A DNA stretch of 64,000 nt from positions 12,200,881-12,264,880 of the forward strand of contig CM032797.1 of assembly GCA_019155185.1 (NCBI GenBank), in the 5' to 3' direction. Positions 36,267 to 50,997 of this stretch are shown one piece after another (the stretch's first letter is position 1; every line of letters starts with the position of its first letter). The DNA is from Beaufortia kweichowensis (lineage: Eukaryota > Chordata > Actinopteri > Cypriniformes > Gastromyzontidae). Both the position numbers and the translations under genes were made by a program. The notes beneath the pieces were generated by a model, which ran no database searches, was not told the origin of the DNA, and saw only the letters and a list, made by a program, of their open reading frames with translations.

Positions 36267-36485
36267 ACTTGGTGGTTGAGAAATTAAAATATAATTTTAA
36301 TTGTTGTATAAATTAGCAAATGTATTTATCTGATACAATTAAATACTGAAATTATTAATATAAACTAGTATTGTTGCAACACAATTCTGTATATGGATGT
36401 AAATTGAATGTAAAAGTCACTGAACAATATAAATATTATTAATAGTATTATCAATAGTGCCCTTTTATATGTCAATGTACAACAA

Positions 36486-36491
36486 AATAAA
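36486..36491 (+). terminator. Poly(A) signal, MHC-like gene (distal)
   Basis: AATAAA followed within 25 bases by GGCTGTCTTTGTCTG, a plausible GU-rich downstream element. Confidence 0.55.
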
Positions 36492-37059
36492 AGTTTCTTT
36501 AAACGGCTGTCTTTGTCTGATTTACTACTTGTGTGCAATTGTAGCTAAATATATATGTAATGATATTATAAATATATTTTCTGTAATGAAGATGACAGCA
36601 TAACCAAATTTAGAGTAGTTTCAGTTAATAATTGTTTATCTATTATCAGGGGTGGGAATGTTGTGTCACTAGGCTTCTGGTTTCTAATAATGCACCACAA
36701 CCCTGGTGGTAGGTTTTCCTTCTAACTAAAAAGTGTGTTGATCGCACAAATATTGCGGTGAAAAATACAAAACGAACGATCTGTAATTTTTAGGTGTAGA
36801 TGTACAGTTTCAAATATGTTTTTACATAAACATTTTACATTTTCAAATTATTTATATCTTCTTACTGTCTGTGTCGGAACGTTGTTACAATATGTGACAT
36901 CATGCGAGTTTCCACACGGACATTTTTACTGGCTGGAGTTACAGCTCATACAGAAACAAAACCGACAGAGCTAGCAACACCAGTGTATGGAAATCTGCTC
37001 ATTTGGCTTCTTTTTAGATTTTATTTACATTATTCTCATTTGAAGAGTTAAACGAAAAG

Positions 37060-40000
37060 ATGGGAGTACCCAAATTTTACCGATGGATATCGGAGCGGTA
37101 TCCGTGTCTGAGTGAAGTTGTCAAAGAGCACCAGGTGAGCTTGTTTGGCTAAATATAACAGGCCCGCATAGATCATTTACAACTCTATGATCAAAACTTC
37201 AAACTTTACGCATTGAAAGAAGATTAAAATTTTATTTTCGTAGTCTCGTAGGCGAATATCATGATTTGTGAAGAACGGATTGTACAGTTTTTGTCGTTAA
37301 TTTTATGGTATAAAATGGCCGTGTTTCAAAAACTAGTGAACTGTCTTCCTAGACACCATTTATTTTGGCGTCATGTGTGTTTGAACGCTCGATTAGCGCA
37401 GCCAATCACAGTGATATGCAGTGATATGCAAATTTACAGGCAGTTGTGACAAAACAAAAACAGCCAAATCAGTTGCAGGTTTGGACATTACAAACCATGC
37501 AAACCAGGCTCTGTCTATGCTACCAGTTTTGTTAAGGAAAGCTTGTGCCCCTCAGTGAAAAATTGGGAAACTGGAAAAAATTGATGTCTTAACACAACAT
37601 GCATTTGCACTAGCAGGTCATAAAAATTAAAGACAGTTGACATAAATCAGCATCAGATTACAAACATCTGATAAACAAAATATAAACAGTTATTTAATCA
37701 AATAAAATGTTTAAAAGATTATAACAAAATTTAGAAAAAAGTGTTAATCAAGCCTGAATCAAATCATGAGATTTATAATTGATTATTACCCTAACCTAAG
37801 TGATATATAATTTTCATATAAGTGTGTTTTGTGAAATTATATGTTAAGCCATTGTATGATGCAATAATATAACTTGTGTGGTTGTTTTTAATAAAATAAT
37901 AATTTTGTGTGAATAACTTTTTGCAAGTTTTTTTCCTTTTTCTAGCTTGGTATACCATGCTAAAATTACATACCCTTGACTCAGTAGTGTAGACTTTACT
38001 TACTGTAGCTACTTTAACGTTTCTTTACTGTATTGCAGTCTTAACTAGTTTTTTTGAACTTGCACTATTGTATAAGATTACCTGACATGATTACTTATTT
38101 TCTCAGTTAAATTTATAAGATGTTTCTATTTGTCTCCATCACAGATCCCAGAGTTTGACAACCTTTATTTAGATATGAACGGTATCATCCATCAATGTTC
38201 CCACCCTAATGATGAGGACGTGCACTTCCGTATTTCTGAGGAGAAGATATTTGCTGACATTTTCCACTACCTGGAAGTGCTTTTTCGTATTATTAAGCCC
38301 AGAAAAGTGTTCTTCATGGCGGTCGATGGAGTTGCACCCAGGGCCAAGATGAACCAGCAGCGTGGACGAAGATTCAGGTACACAGCACATGCTTTCTGTA
38401 CATGCCTTTACATTCAGATGATGTGCATTTTGCTGTTTAGATTAACACTACATAAATTGTAAAAGGAATGTTGTACACTGTGATAATGTTGGTTTCTGTA
38501 TGCGTTTTAAAGGTCAGCAAAAGAAGCTGAGGAGAAAATAAAGAAAGCTTTGGAGAAGGGTGAAGTTTTACCCACAGAGGCCAGATTTGATTCTAACTGC
38601 ATCACTCCTGGTTTGTGTGCATCTCTGTTGCTTTCAATTCTGTCCTGTTAGTTTACCTGTAAATGGGATTTTTGTCATTTCTTTGCCACCTTCATGTTAT
38701 TTCACTCAAACCCTTTCTTCATTTATGAAATAAGTGGGTTTAAGAGCATATACTGCAGTTAAGTTGCATCTTCCTCACAATTTCTAAATAAACCTTTAAA
38801 TAACCAGAATTGTTATTTGAAATTTGAGCCTTTCGATCTGCCGTTTTGCTCTATAAAGATATCTTATGTAAATTATGTATATCATGTTTTTGTGTTTCTC
38901 TTTGTCTCCATAGGAACGGATTTCATGGCCAGGCTACAGGAACAGCTTAAATATTTTGTTCACAATAAACTGTCCACAGATAAATCATGGCAGGGAGTGA
39001 ATGTGTATTTGTCTGGTCATGAGGTGAGTTAATAAGTTAATAAGAGCGTTGTGTGTGTGTTTGTTTGTGTCTTAGTTTTTGGTACCTGTTTATTAATAGA
39101 CACCTGGTGAGGGAGAGCACAAGATCATGGAGTTCATTCGCTCCGAATGCGCCAAACCGAATCATAATGCAAACACGAGACACTGCCTTTATGGTCTGGA
39201 TGCTGACCTGGTAAGATCATTTTTGTTTGTTTAATAGAGAGAATTCTGTGTTTTCTTTAATCACTCTTAACATTTTTTTCTTATTTGTAGATTATGCTTG
39301 GCTTGACCAGTCACGAGCATAATTTTTCTCTCCTCCGTGAGGAGGTGCGCTTCGGAGGCAAAAAGTCGCAAAAGAGGTGTGTGTACCGTTGTGGTGAGGT
39401 TAAACGGGCTGGGATGTTTTCAAAGTTTCAAGGTCTGAAGAGGCTAATAATAAGGATTATTGTAAGGGCCAGTGTGAGAGACTTTTTGTGGATATTTCAC
39501 ATGCCTACATTAACCTGAGCATGTGGTGCTTTTGTAATTAATAAGTGTTGTGTGACCTCTAGAATAACAGCACCTGAGGAGACGACCTTTCACCTGCTCC
39601 ATCTCTCCCTTATGAGGGAATACATTGACTATGAGTTCTCAGAGCTTAGGGTAAGAATCTGTGAACCTTTATTCTTTTCACTTACCTTAAATATGGCAAA
39701 ATAAAAAACGAAATAAATATGATGTCTCATTGAAATCCAAAACAATATGCAGCCACACATACAGTAAATCAACGCTCTATCTTTTAAATCTGTATCAGAA
39801 TAAGATCTCTTTTGAGTATGACTTGGAGCGGATTATAGACGACTGGGTCCTGATGGGTTTCCTGGTGGGAAATGACTTCATCCCTCATCTTCCTCACCTG
39901 CACATCAACCATGACGCTCTGCCGCTGCTCTACCGAACTTACATCAATGTGCTGCCATCTCTAGGGGGTGAGTCAGACCAACTGTGTGTGTGTTTGCATG

Positions 40001-43000
40001 TGATAGTTTGTGTTGATTTATAGTGAAGCTTCTTTCAAAAATCCAGTGGTAATAACTTTAATTGTCGTCCATCAGGCTACCTGAATGAAAACGGTCACCT
40101 TAACCTCAGCCACTTTGAGAAATACATGGAGAAGCTCTCAGATGTAAGTGTTTGCTTAATCAATACATTTTTAGTAATACATACCAATATTACGTCTACA
40201 TTGTAGTTGTTTATGCTATAAAAGTCAAAGTACATGAAAGATGATTTTTGTTTATTTTATTCTGTACCGTACATGACATCATGCTTTTCTTTTGTCAGTT
40301 TGACCGAGAGCACTTCAGCGAGGTGTTCGTGGATCTGAAGTGGTTTGAGAGTAAAGTGGGGAACAAATACCTGAACGAGGCAGCAGGGCTGGCGGCTGAA
40401 GAGGCTGATGCCAAAAACGTCAAGAAGAGCAAAGTGAGTATACGTGGGAAGTAATCATGCCAGAAGGTTAACACACAGGAGAGATTTATGTCTTTAATGT
40501 AGGTCTGGAGGTAACCATGTGCTATGATAAATGTCATGCATGTTCTCAGTCTTTAGATGACTCCTTGTGTCTCGCTGCTCTGGATGGCGTTAAAGGCACA
40601 CACACTTCAGGAAGAGGTACACACACATAAAAACTTCTTTGGTAATTGTTCCAGACTATGGTATTGGAGCTTAAAGACTTTATATTTCCCAAAATGCACC
40701 AGAAGGCACAGAAGAGGATGGTGAGGATGATGACATGTTTGAAACCGAGTTTCGCCAGTATAAGCGCACCTACTACATGACTAAGATGGGGTTGAAGTCG
40801 TCTCAGAGTGAGTTATCACAGGTTTTAAGTTAAGGTTTAAAGAATAAGTAGGATGCATGTTGCATCTGAAAATAAAATGTATTTCTGTGTGTTCATCTTG
40901 TAGTGAGTTTTTGGCTGGTCAGGCTAAATGTTATGTGGAAGGCATCCAGTGGATCTTGCATTATTACTACCATGGAGTTCAGTCATGGAGCTGGTGAGTG
41001 TGAAAATGTAGAGCTCAGGTTTGTCAAAATAATACCTACTGTACATAGGTTTCAGCACTTTTAATTATGTCTTATTTATTCAATATCACTACAGGTATTA
41101 TCCGTATCACTACGCCCCCTTCCTCTCTGATGTGAAAAACATTTCAAGTCTCAAGTTGACCTTTGACCTGGGCAAACCCTTCATGCCTTTTGAGCAGCTT
41201 TTGGGCGTCTTGCCTGCGGCTAGCAAAGATCTACTTCCACAGTGTTACCAGGTAAACCTGAAATCAAAGTCGACATCAGGTCTCTCTCATTCCCACTATT
41301 CTTGTTTCATAACTTGCTTCCTCTCTTGTTTTTGTAGCACCTAATGACATCACTTAGCTCACCCATTGTTGAGTATTACCCACAAGACTTCAAAACGGAC
41401 CTGAACGGCAAGCAGCAGGAGTGGGAGGCTGTGGTGCTCATCCCATTTATCGATGAGGTGATTTAATACTTTAATCTTATTTGTATCTGTGGTAGTATCT
41501 GTGTGGTGAAACTGAGGTTTGGTGTTTTGTGTTTTATTCAGAAATGCTTGTTAGCAGCGATGGAGCCTTACTCGCCTAAACTGGCCCCATCAGAGAAGGC
41601 CAGGAACAGACACACTGAATGTGCTGTGTACTGCTTTGATAAAGAGCTGGACTATCCCTATGACTCCCCCCTCCCCCAAATGTTCCCCAGTATCATCCAC
41701 TGCCATGTCAGGTATGAACCCAACCCACTCTGATGTGAATGTTATGGGTATACACTTAGCTCATGGCTCAATACATTATGTGATATTGAACAAAATTAAG
41801 TAAGGCTAAATTTTTTTTACATTTTCAATAATATTTTAAAAGCATTCAAGGTTTAACTAAACCTTCTGCATGTAAATTAATAAAAAATTAAGTACATCTG
41901 TCACTAAAAAATAAAACTAAATTTAAATTATGAAAGGAATAAGGAAATCTAAACCGTAAGAGAGAAGTTCTTAAAGCAGTAAAAAGAATGAGAAAAAATT
42001 AGAAAAACGTAACATTTAATATGTTGACGCAGGTCATTTGTTCAGATCAACCAAGAGGATTTAACAGACAGCATATTGTAGAAATATCGGTCTATTTTCA
42101 TATTTAGTCTATTTTCTTTAGGCTAAATGTTTCACAATAACTCACAATAATTCTATAATTTTTTTTTGTTGCGTATTCTGGATGTTACTTTGATTTGTTT
42201 TGTGTGTCTAGGCAAACGCAGATCCCGATGGATGCGTGGCATGTGTCACTGGATCACGTGAGCCGCAGGATTGAGAGAGGAACGCTGTATTTCTGCGGCT
42301 TCCCCACCTTACAGCACATCCGTCATAAAGTAAGCAAATCTTATCCCCGCATGACTGCAGATATCAGATTATTATCCGATTAACAAAGGCACTATCGGAT
42401 TATGACAAGATTAAAACAGATTATCCTGCTGTATCTCTTTTACACAGTTTTATAAGAAGAAAAGTGGCGTTATGGTGTTTCAACAAAGCAGCAGAGGAGA
42501 GAACATGATACTGGAGATTTTGCCCAGCCATGATGTGGAGCAGGTGAGTCACTTTGTATAGCTTTACTTACTGTCTAGAAAGTAAAAGTGTTCTTTCTTG
42601 ATTTTGTGATATCTTTATGACTATATCTCAGAAACTATTTTGACATTGCAGGTAGATGATGTTTCAGCTTTGGTTCTGGGAAAGTCTGTGTTTGTAAACT
42701 GGCCTCATCTAATGGAAGCTCGAGTCGTAGCGGTTTCAGATGGAGAAACAAAGTAAGTCAAAGCAAGTATGTTTATGTAATAGCTGTAATGTACTGAATA
42801 ATGTATCATTTACCGTCATGCTTTAAGTACTAAGTGGTATTTCTTCACACATAATCAAATAAATTCAGCTCAAATCAATAGTTTATGTCCAGTTATTTAC
42901 TTACTGGTAAGTAGTCATGAAATAGCTTGGATACTGTTCAAGGACCACTTCAAGATGATTAAAAGTAACAGTGATTATATTTTGCAATAAAAACTGTCTG

Positions 43001-46000
43001 ACTGTATATTATGCCAACTCATGTAGCTCAGATACAGTTCCGGCCAAATGTGAAGATATACATGTATTGTAAAACTTTGTATTTATGTTGCATAGTTGTG
43101 TTTTGGTGTAAACTAAAGCTGAGATTTGGGAGGAATTTTAGAAGGCTTGGCAAATATTTACACATCAAACACGTCAAATGACTACAAAATGCACGAGAGC
43201 ATCAACAAATATTAATAACAAAATTGTAGTTTATTTTTGCTCTGCTCTATTTCTTCTGTGCAGTTTTTCTATATTTAAATAAAACCAGTATTCTCTTATA
43301 TGCCTTTTTTAGTTTTTCCAATAAACACATTAGAAATCTACTGTATTGCACTTTTTTTGGTTGTTTAATGTTTCTCCCTCTTTTCAGGTTTTCTTTAGAG
43401 GACCCATCAGGATCACAGTTGCTGTATCTGGACAACACTCCACCTCCTACTAAAGTGACCCATCTGACCGATAAAGAGCAGAAAGAGTGGATTAAAGAAG
43501 TGCAAGGCCTCTCAGAACAGTATGCAGATCCCTTTTTTTTTTCAAAAAATATTTTTATAATCTTAGATACTAAGCTGGTTATGACTAGTGCTTATGATTT
43601 TTATGTTACAAAGTTGCAACAATAAGTGCTTTTGAGCTACTTACTGAATGTCTTGAGATCCATGGCACCAGATCTTTGACAGATGCTCAGTTTTGTGTGA
43701 GGCACATACTGAGATAATGTTTGTTTTTCAGCTTTGGGAAGCGTAAGGGCATTGTGATCAGTGAGACAGATGTGGTGATATATGCCCAGCTGCTGACGGG
43801 CAGAAAATATGTCATTGGTCAGAATGGAAAGGTCCATTTGGAGAAGCAGTTTGCCAAACAGGTCCTGCCTTTTCCATACCAGACTATTGTAAAGGTAAAT
43901 ATTTATTTATTTTTTCTTCTAAACTGTTTGTGTATTGGCCTTTTTATTTATTTACTTTTGAATTTCAGGATATCAAAGCCTTTGACTCCTCATTGGCACA
44001 CTTCAAGACATTGGAGGAGCTGTTTCCTCTGGGAACCACTGTATTTATGGTTGGAAATCCATATTATGGTACAATGGGGGATGTATGTAACATTTGTGCT
44101 TTCTGAACAACTTCTGATAGTCAAAGATTTATTTAAACTGTTATGTAATGGTTATTGTTTATGTAGATGCTTTCTGTTGGCTGTAGGTTCAAGATTCTAG
44201 TGATGTCATCAATGAGGGACGAGTCAGAGTCGTCTTCTCTGTACCGTGTGAACCTCAACTTGATGCCTTAATACAGAACCAGCATGTAAGTCTTATCTTT
44301 TTTTGTCTTAAACATTGTCTTGTTGTTTGTAATACTGTTTGTGCAAATTTTATCAACCATTTTGTTTTTCCACACAGAAATACTCTGTGAAGTATAGTCC
44401 TGGGTATGTGCTCGCCTCCCGTCTCGGAATCACCAGCTACCTCGTCTCAAGGTTCTCTGGCAGCATTTTCATCGGAAGAGGATCCAAGAAAAAGTCAGTG
44501 TAATTCATATATATAATGAAAAGTTGTACAAAGATTGCAATGACAACCAGTTTTGTCTTTTCATGCTGAAAATGAAATTGCGACATAATCTTAACCGGGG
44601 TTTTTGATAAAGAATGTAATTTGAGACCAGTGGGACAGTGGGTGGGGCTACTAAACTGGGCCTTTGAAAAAATGTCCTGTTGCAGACTCGCAGTCACAGC
44701 TTTTCATAAGATGTAATCTGACAGGTGCTGTTTGGTTGGGGATGTATTAGTCTTTGAGTCCTTTTTGTTTTCATTGGTAACCTATGCTATTGTTCCCCCC
44801 ATTCAGTCCTCATGGAGAACAGAAAATTAATGTGGGCCTTAATCTTAAGTTCAACAAGAAGAATGAGGAAGTACCTGGTTACACTAAGAGAACGGAGAAG
44901 GAGTGGCTGTACTCTGCTGCCGTAGAAGAACTTTTAGCTGAATACTTAGAGAGGTGTGTATCTGAGCACACACACACGTGCGTTTGTGTGTTTATGGTTG
45001 AACTACTACCTTGTGTGTCTATGTGGTATTTTAACACAATTTTCTCTCCCAGATTTTCAGAGGTCTTTGACTATGTATCAAGAAACAGTCATGATGACAT
45101 CTTTTATGAAGATGATGTCTGGCCTGGAGAAGATGAGAATGGGTGTGTATTTTCTCATATCTTCATTCCTGATGATTAAAACATACATATTTCATATTAA
45201 GTAGCTATAATGACAGCTGGAGTCTTTGATTTCCATACATTAGCTAGAAGCATGTTGATGATGTTTGTTGTGATCTTTCTTCTCCAGTGCTGAAAAGGTC
45301 CAGGAGATCCAAGCTTGGTTGAAAGCTCATCCAGTAAGCTCTATGTCTCGAGTGTCATGTGACCTTCAGATCTTGGATGCTGGCATTGTGGAGAAAATAG
45401 AGGAGGAGCTGGAGAAAATGAAGGTGAGGAACGCAAAAATAAACATTTGGACCCTGAAGAGCGAGTTTTGTTGCAAACTTCATGTTGTTGTTGTGTTTCT
45501 CAGGTCAAGAAGATGAACAAGAAAGTGCGGGTGACTGTCAAGCCTCACCTGCTTTTCAGGGTATGTGTGTATGAATGTGTATGAAAGAATTACCATATTA
45601 CATCATACACACTTAAGCTTAAAGTAATGTGGGTATGTGTGCATGTACAGCCTCTGGAGCAGCAACATGGTGTAGTTCCTGATCCCGACGCAGAATATCA
45701 CCTATTTGATCGTGTCGTCAACGTGAGAGAGAGTTTCTCCGTTCCTCTTGGCCTTCGAGGAACCGTCATTGGTATCAAAGGAGGTAACAGCATAAACGTA
45801 TTCTTACTCTTAAGACATATTTTTATGTTGGCTGGAGACCAACAGGATTGTTTTCTTGTCCTTGTTCTTTAATTTCAGCTGAACGAGAGGCTGAAGTTTT
45901 GTATGAGGTGCTGTTTGATGAGGAGTTTGTTGGAGGACTCACTCTCAGGTATAGAAGACTTTATTACTGGTGTAGTGAAATTTTACAATATTTTAGTGAT

Positions 46001-49000
46001 ATTCTCAAGAATAAGTCATTTCATGTTTGTTGTGTATACACATTTATGTTGTGCATATGCTGCATGATATTGAAGTAAAAGCGATACAATAATGCTTTGA
46101 ACTAGATAAGATATCAAGGTTATATTTCACAGAATGTTCTTTACATTAAATAGAATGATTTTATTTAGAAAACAAAATAATTACAAATATGACTAGCTGG
46201 GGTTTTACAGACAAGGTCACCTGTTTAAATATGTTTACAAACTGTAATTTATGTAACCAACATGTTTCACGTTTTTAATTGTGTGATCATCTTTCAAATG
46301 TTTTAAACCATTTCAATTGACAACTGGACTGATGTCTAATGTAGATTGAAGAGTAAAGACCTAGTTTACTGAGTCTGGTGTATGTGTATAGGTGCTCTCC
46401 TGGGCGTGGCTATCGATTGCCCCCCAGTGCCTTACTTAACCTGAGCCACGGCAGCAGGAAGGAGCAGGGAACACACAAACTCACTGCCATTGTCAAACCC
46501 CAGCCCTCCTCCTCACATCCCACCCACAAGAGCCACATGGGCGGCCTTAACCACTCGCCACGTTCACCGTTTATACCCACACAGGTATCAGACATACACA
46601 TCAGACAGACTGTACAGTACACAATCACATTCACTCTGTGTTTAGATTTTTTATGTGGCCTCAGCATAGATGTATATCAAATAATATATATTCATTTGAG
46701 TACTTTTATGTACATACAATTCAATAGAAATTTTGTGCCAATCTGATCTTTAATAATGAAAAAGGGAAGTGTATTGTTCCATGTGTGGATAATGTCTAAC
46801 GGTGTTGAATTTCCCATTGAAAGCAGCAGAATGGCCGGCAAGGTCTTAATCTCAGGGCTGACACTCAGGGCAACAGAAACTCACCTCATAAAGCCCTCAT
46901 CCAGAAAAACCAACACAAGGTTTGAACTGTGCATATCAGAATAACTGTAAGGTTAATATAGGCCATTGTGTTCTAAAAGGCTATCATGCATTATATCACT
47001 TGTGTGTTTGTGTTCCCACAGGGCTCCAGCAATGAGAGAGAGTTCAGTAATGTATGGCAGTCTCTGCAGGGTACAGGAATGCCTCAGAAACCACCTGCTC
47101 ACTGGCAAAACAATGTGAGTTTTCCTCTTTTTAAAGGATTGAAAAAGTACTGTGCCTCCAATCAAAACCTGAGATTACAACTAGAATTCACTAATACTTG
47201 TTACAAAACAAATATTGTTATGTGTTTATATTGTCAAGTGTTTTGTCATGATGTTTAATACCGTGTGATAACAGGACAAAAAATCTGCTTTAATATATTT
47301 ATAACAATATATATTGTTGTAGTATATGACATTTACCTGGTGTTATTTGTAACAGTCTGGAAAAAGCAGCGGTTTAATGCAACAGCAACCAGAGGGACAT
47401 AAACAGAGCCAAGGCAACGACCCATCCAACAAACCTGTAAGCTTTTATTCACCATTGCTTAACTCTACTATAAATTTATAAGTCATCTGAAGGACCATCA
47501 GCTGATATTTTAAGAATATAAAAAACTATCTTTAGATAACCTCAGTAAAGTGGCTTATGTTGATAGCGATTGTAGTTTTTCTGCAATTTCACGCAGTACT
47601 TTCTTAAGCATACTGTTCCCTTGCCAGACATGATGCTTCCAATTACATGTCATGCTATTTCAACAAAATATATTGGTTTGATATTAGTGCTAATGACAAT
47701 CAATTAATAAAGATTCATAGATTCAAGGTTAGTGTTATGCCATATATCTACTAAATGTTGGTTTTGCAGGGTTTCGGTGGCAATATTAGGCTTCTAAAGA
47801 GGAATGAGGATATGAATTCTGCTCTTCTACAAGGGCCTTCAAATAAGGTACAGAACAGTAACAGTTCACCCTTTAATACCTTACATGCAGTGTCCTAAAA
47901 CACTTTATTAACAACTTAGATATTTGCTTTTGGCATTATTGTTTGTAAAATAAATATTAAGTGCTATCTAGATATGTTTGTTTATTTTCCATAGTGTATC
48001 TTTTGTTAAACAGATATCAACTTGAATCTTTGACATAATATTTATTTTCAGGTATCAACGGAATTCGAAGAGCTTATAGCCAATCTGAAGATCTCAAAGG
48101 ACCCTGAGCCAGCCCAGCAGCATCTGCCCAATGAGCCCAAAAGCCAATCAGGAGAGCCTCTCTCTCCTCAGTCCTTTGCCATGGTTTGTAAATTATGTGT
48201 GTCTGTCACAGAATGTAAACAACACATTTTTGATCTGAACGCATTTCTATTTTAATGTCTCAAATATTTTATATATGTTCTCTAAACAGAAGGGTACGCT
48301 GGTGTTAAAAGAAATGTTGAAGATAGACAGCTCTGGAACAAGTTCCTCTGCCACTGAATCTACTTCACTTTCCGAAGGCCAGAATTTAGCAAACCCCAAC
48401 GCCCAACACCAGAGCAAGAGACGCTCCAGCAAAAAGCTAGGTACTTCAATGTGTGCACCAATAGAATACATTTAATTTAATTTAAGGGTATTAAATCATT
48501 GAGGGTGCTGCTTGTCCCACAGCTGCTTGTATAAACACACCTCAGACTGAAACCCTGCCTCCTCCTCTGGTTGGCCAGCCCCCCATTCTGCCCAGCATGG
48601 CTGCGGAACTTGGCCGGGTATGCATGGGGCTTGGGATGGGACCTCCAGAGTTTGTCATTCTCCGCCACAGACAGGTTGGTCTGTTTTATTTGAATGTTGT
48701 TGTTGTTTCTAGTAGCCATTGTTGCTTTGTGAATGTACAGAACTTACACTTAAATTGTCACATGTTTTAAAATCTGCTTCTTGTTCTTACTCTTTTATCT
48801 TATATATCTTGTTTATCTTATATCTTATACTCGTTTTTTTTTTTTTTTGATTGGAAGGGTATGATGGTATGTCAGGTGAAATTGTCTAATGGTTTACTGG
48901 TCCACGGTCCTCAGTGTCAGTCTGAAACTGAAGCCAAAGAGAAAGCAGCTCTTTTTGCTCTTCAGCGCGTGGTAAGTTTGTACTTGCTTGTACTAGCTCA

Positions 49001-49849
49001 TAAAAACAGTATTTTGTGTTTTCTCACGATATGATTAATTAAGTACTGCATTAGCAGACAGCATACAAAACACATTAGGATGGTATTTTAGATGTCTGAA
49101 TGATGTGTTATTGATGTTCTACAGAACTCATTGGGTTCATTCCCACTTCCTCCTCCCATATTCCCTGGAGTTCAGCAGATGAGGCCTCTTGCACCTCATC
49201 CCTCTATTTTTGGTCAGCCACCAGGTAAGAGTTTTTGTCTTTAATACAATAAAGCAAGTACTTTGAGTCATGATGTCATGATATCATATTTTCTCATAAA
49301 GATTTACACTTCTTTTTTTTTTTTTTTACAAAGGTGGTCTTTTGATGCCCCCACAAGGGTATGGTCCTCTTCCCTGGGGTATGCCGATGCCCCACCAAGG
49401 ACAACCATTTTATGGAGGTACTTTCCCTGGAGCACGGGCCCCTGCACCCTCGGCAGCCAGCGGATCCCACAACCAGTTTGTTCCCCTCCAGGCAAGAACA
49501 TTTTAAGATGATTTTAGTCTATGTTTGTATCAGTAAGATATGTAGCTATAACGCAATATCATGTCTTTAGGTGACTAAGAAACGAGTTTCAGGCCGAACC
49601 AAGAACCAAGAGACAAAGCAGATGTCATCCACCTCTTTCCACACTGGGCAAACCCAGAGCAGTGGACCTTCCCAACCAAATGCCCCCAAAACTCCCCCAC
49701 CCAACTTCCACGAGCATGCGGAGAAGCCCACGGCCACCACACCCAAGACACCCAGGCAAAGTGCCAACCCTCACACGCCCGGCTCGGCCTCTAAGCGGAA
49801 ACACAGGAAACTGGCAGTCAACTTTGAGGCTGCTAAAGTGACGGACTGA
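37060..49849 (+). CDS. xrn1: 5'-3' exoribonuclease 1
   Basis: Forty-one coding exons from MGVPKFYRWISERYPCLSE to RKLAVNFEAAKVTD. XRN1 degrades decapped 5'-monophosphate mRNA processively in the cytoplasm and P bodies. The catalytic N-terminal half has NLYLDMNGIIHQCSHP, FMAVDGVAPRAKMNQQRGRR, TPGEGEHKIMEFIR, HCLYGLDADLIMLGL and VGNDFIPHLP, the acidic metal-binding clusters of the family. Downstream blocks (WILHYYYHGVQSWSWYYPYH, ALYFCGFP-like TLYFCGFPTLQHIRHK, GRKY, FNKKNEEVPGYTKR, SPGRGYRLP) match vertebrate XRN1, and the C-terminal tail is Pro/Gln/Ser-rich. Summing all exons gives 4,977 bases (1,658 residues; human about 1,706), but only if one base is added at the exon 12/13 junction (40807/40904). 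Otherwise the frame shifts there. The last intron (after 49491) uses a GC donor. Next to gk5, as in human. Confidence 0.96.
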
Positions 49850-50991
49850 AATCTGCTATGACTGACTGACTATTTTACCATGCTGGCCATTTCTCTTTAG
49901 CCTTCTTAATGATCATAGTAACAGGGACAAAGAGCGCTTTGTCAAAATGTAGTCGATTTAATCATGCCTGATGAGACAACATGTATTTGTCTCTGGTTTT
50001 GAAACTGTTTTCTACTTGTTTTAGCTGGCATGTTTTTGAGTGGATGTAGGAATGAGGGAAACTTTTATTGGTATTAATAACTGCACCAAAATGATCAACG
50101 AACAGATGATCATGAAATTTACCTCTGCTCTTTTTTTTTGACCCCACATCAATCCTTAAGCTTTTATTATATTCACTTGTTACTTTCCGATGCTGGATTT
50201 TAATATTCAAAGTGCAATAATTAGTTTTGTACTAGTGGAACATTATGCGCAGTAAGATGTAATACAATTTGGCACAAACCACTGAAATACAAAATCTGTA
50301 CTGGTTTATATTTTTTTTATAATGCAGTGGTGCAGTCCAGCATGGAAGGACATAATCTTATCATATCTTATTATAATGTAAGCAGTAAAACTATCAGACT
50401 GAACCCTTGGATCCAGTTTCAGAGGCTGATCTTGAAACTGAAGAAACTTTCATAGACCTAAACTTGGTGTTTAAAACCAGCCCATTATGTTCACGCAGCC
50501 AGAAAGCACACTGATTTAAGTCGAATGTTTTTGTCTGTGGCCTATAGTACGTACAGGATTTAATGTGGTGAGGTGTGGATACAAATTTGAACACAACTGC
50601 CTTTTCCAATGAGATGTTGTTCAATTTGTCTTTTCAAATGGGTTTTGAACATTTCAAACTGATTTTATTTTTTTATTAGGTTACCTTTATTTTCGGCAGA
50701 TTTAAGTTTTAAAATGAATTTTGTGTATTTAGATCTACGGATTTTATATGCACCATTTTACAAATGGGTAAATAACAATTGTTAATATTCTCTTTGGTAC
50801 ACTCGTTTTGATTTCTTCCTCTCTTCATATTTGTACCTCACCAAATCGTTTGTCTAAGTTTTAAAATGCTGCAAGTAAACACTTTTATTTTTAAAGCCAT
50901 GGGGTTGTTTATTCAATGAATTAAAAAATTACAATAACAAAAATATGCACCTTCTAACTGGGTGGTGTGCAGTAAATTGACATTTTGTCAT

Positions 50992-50997
50992 AATAAA
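50992..50997 (+). terminator. Poly(A) signal, xrn1
   Basis: AATAAA about 1.1 kb after the xrn1 stop, followed by T-rich sequence. Confidence 0.45.

Larger units (their letters stand above)
36170..37059. other. Intergenic: MHC-like 3' UTR and xrn1 promoter
   Basis: The first part is the 3' UTR with two AATAAA signals. The xrn1 promoter and 5' UTR should lie at about 36870-37059. No other gene is seen. Confidence 0.55.

Noticed and set aside
49304..49501. Minus-strand frame across xrn1 exon 40
   Set aside because: Antisense shadow of the Pro/Gly-rich coding exon.
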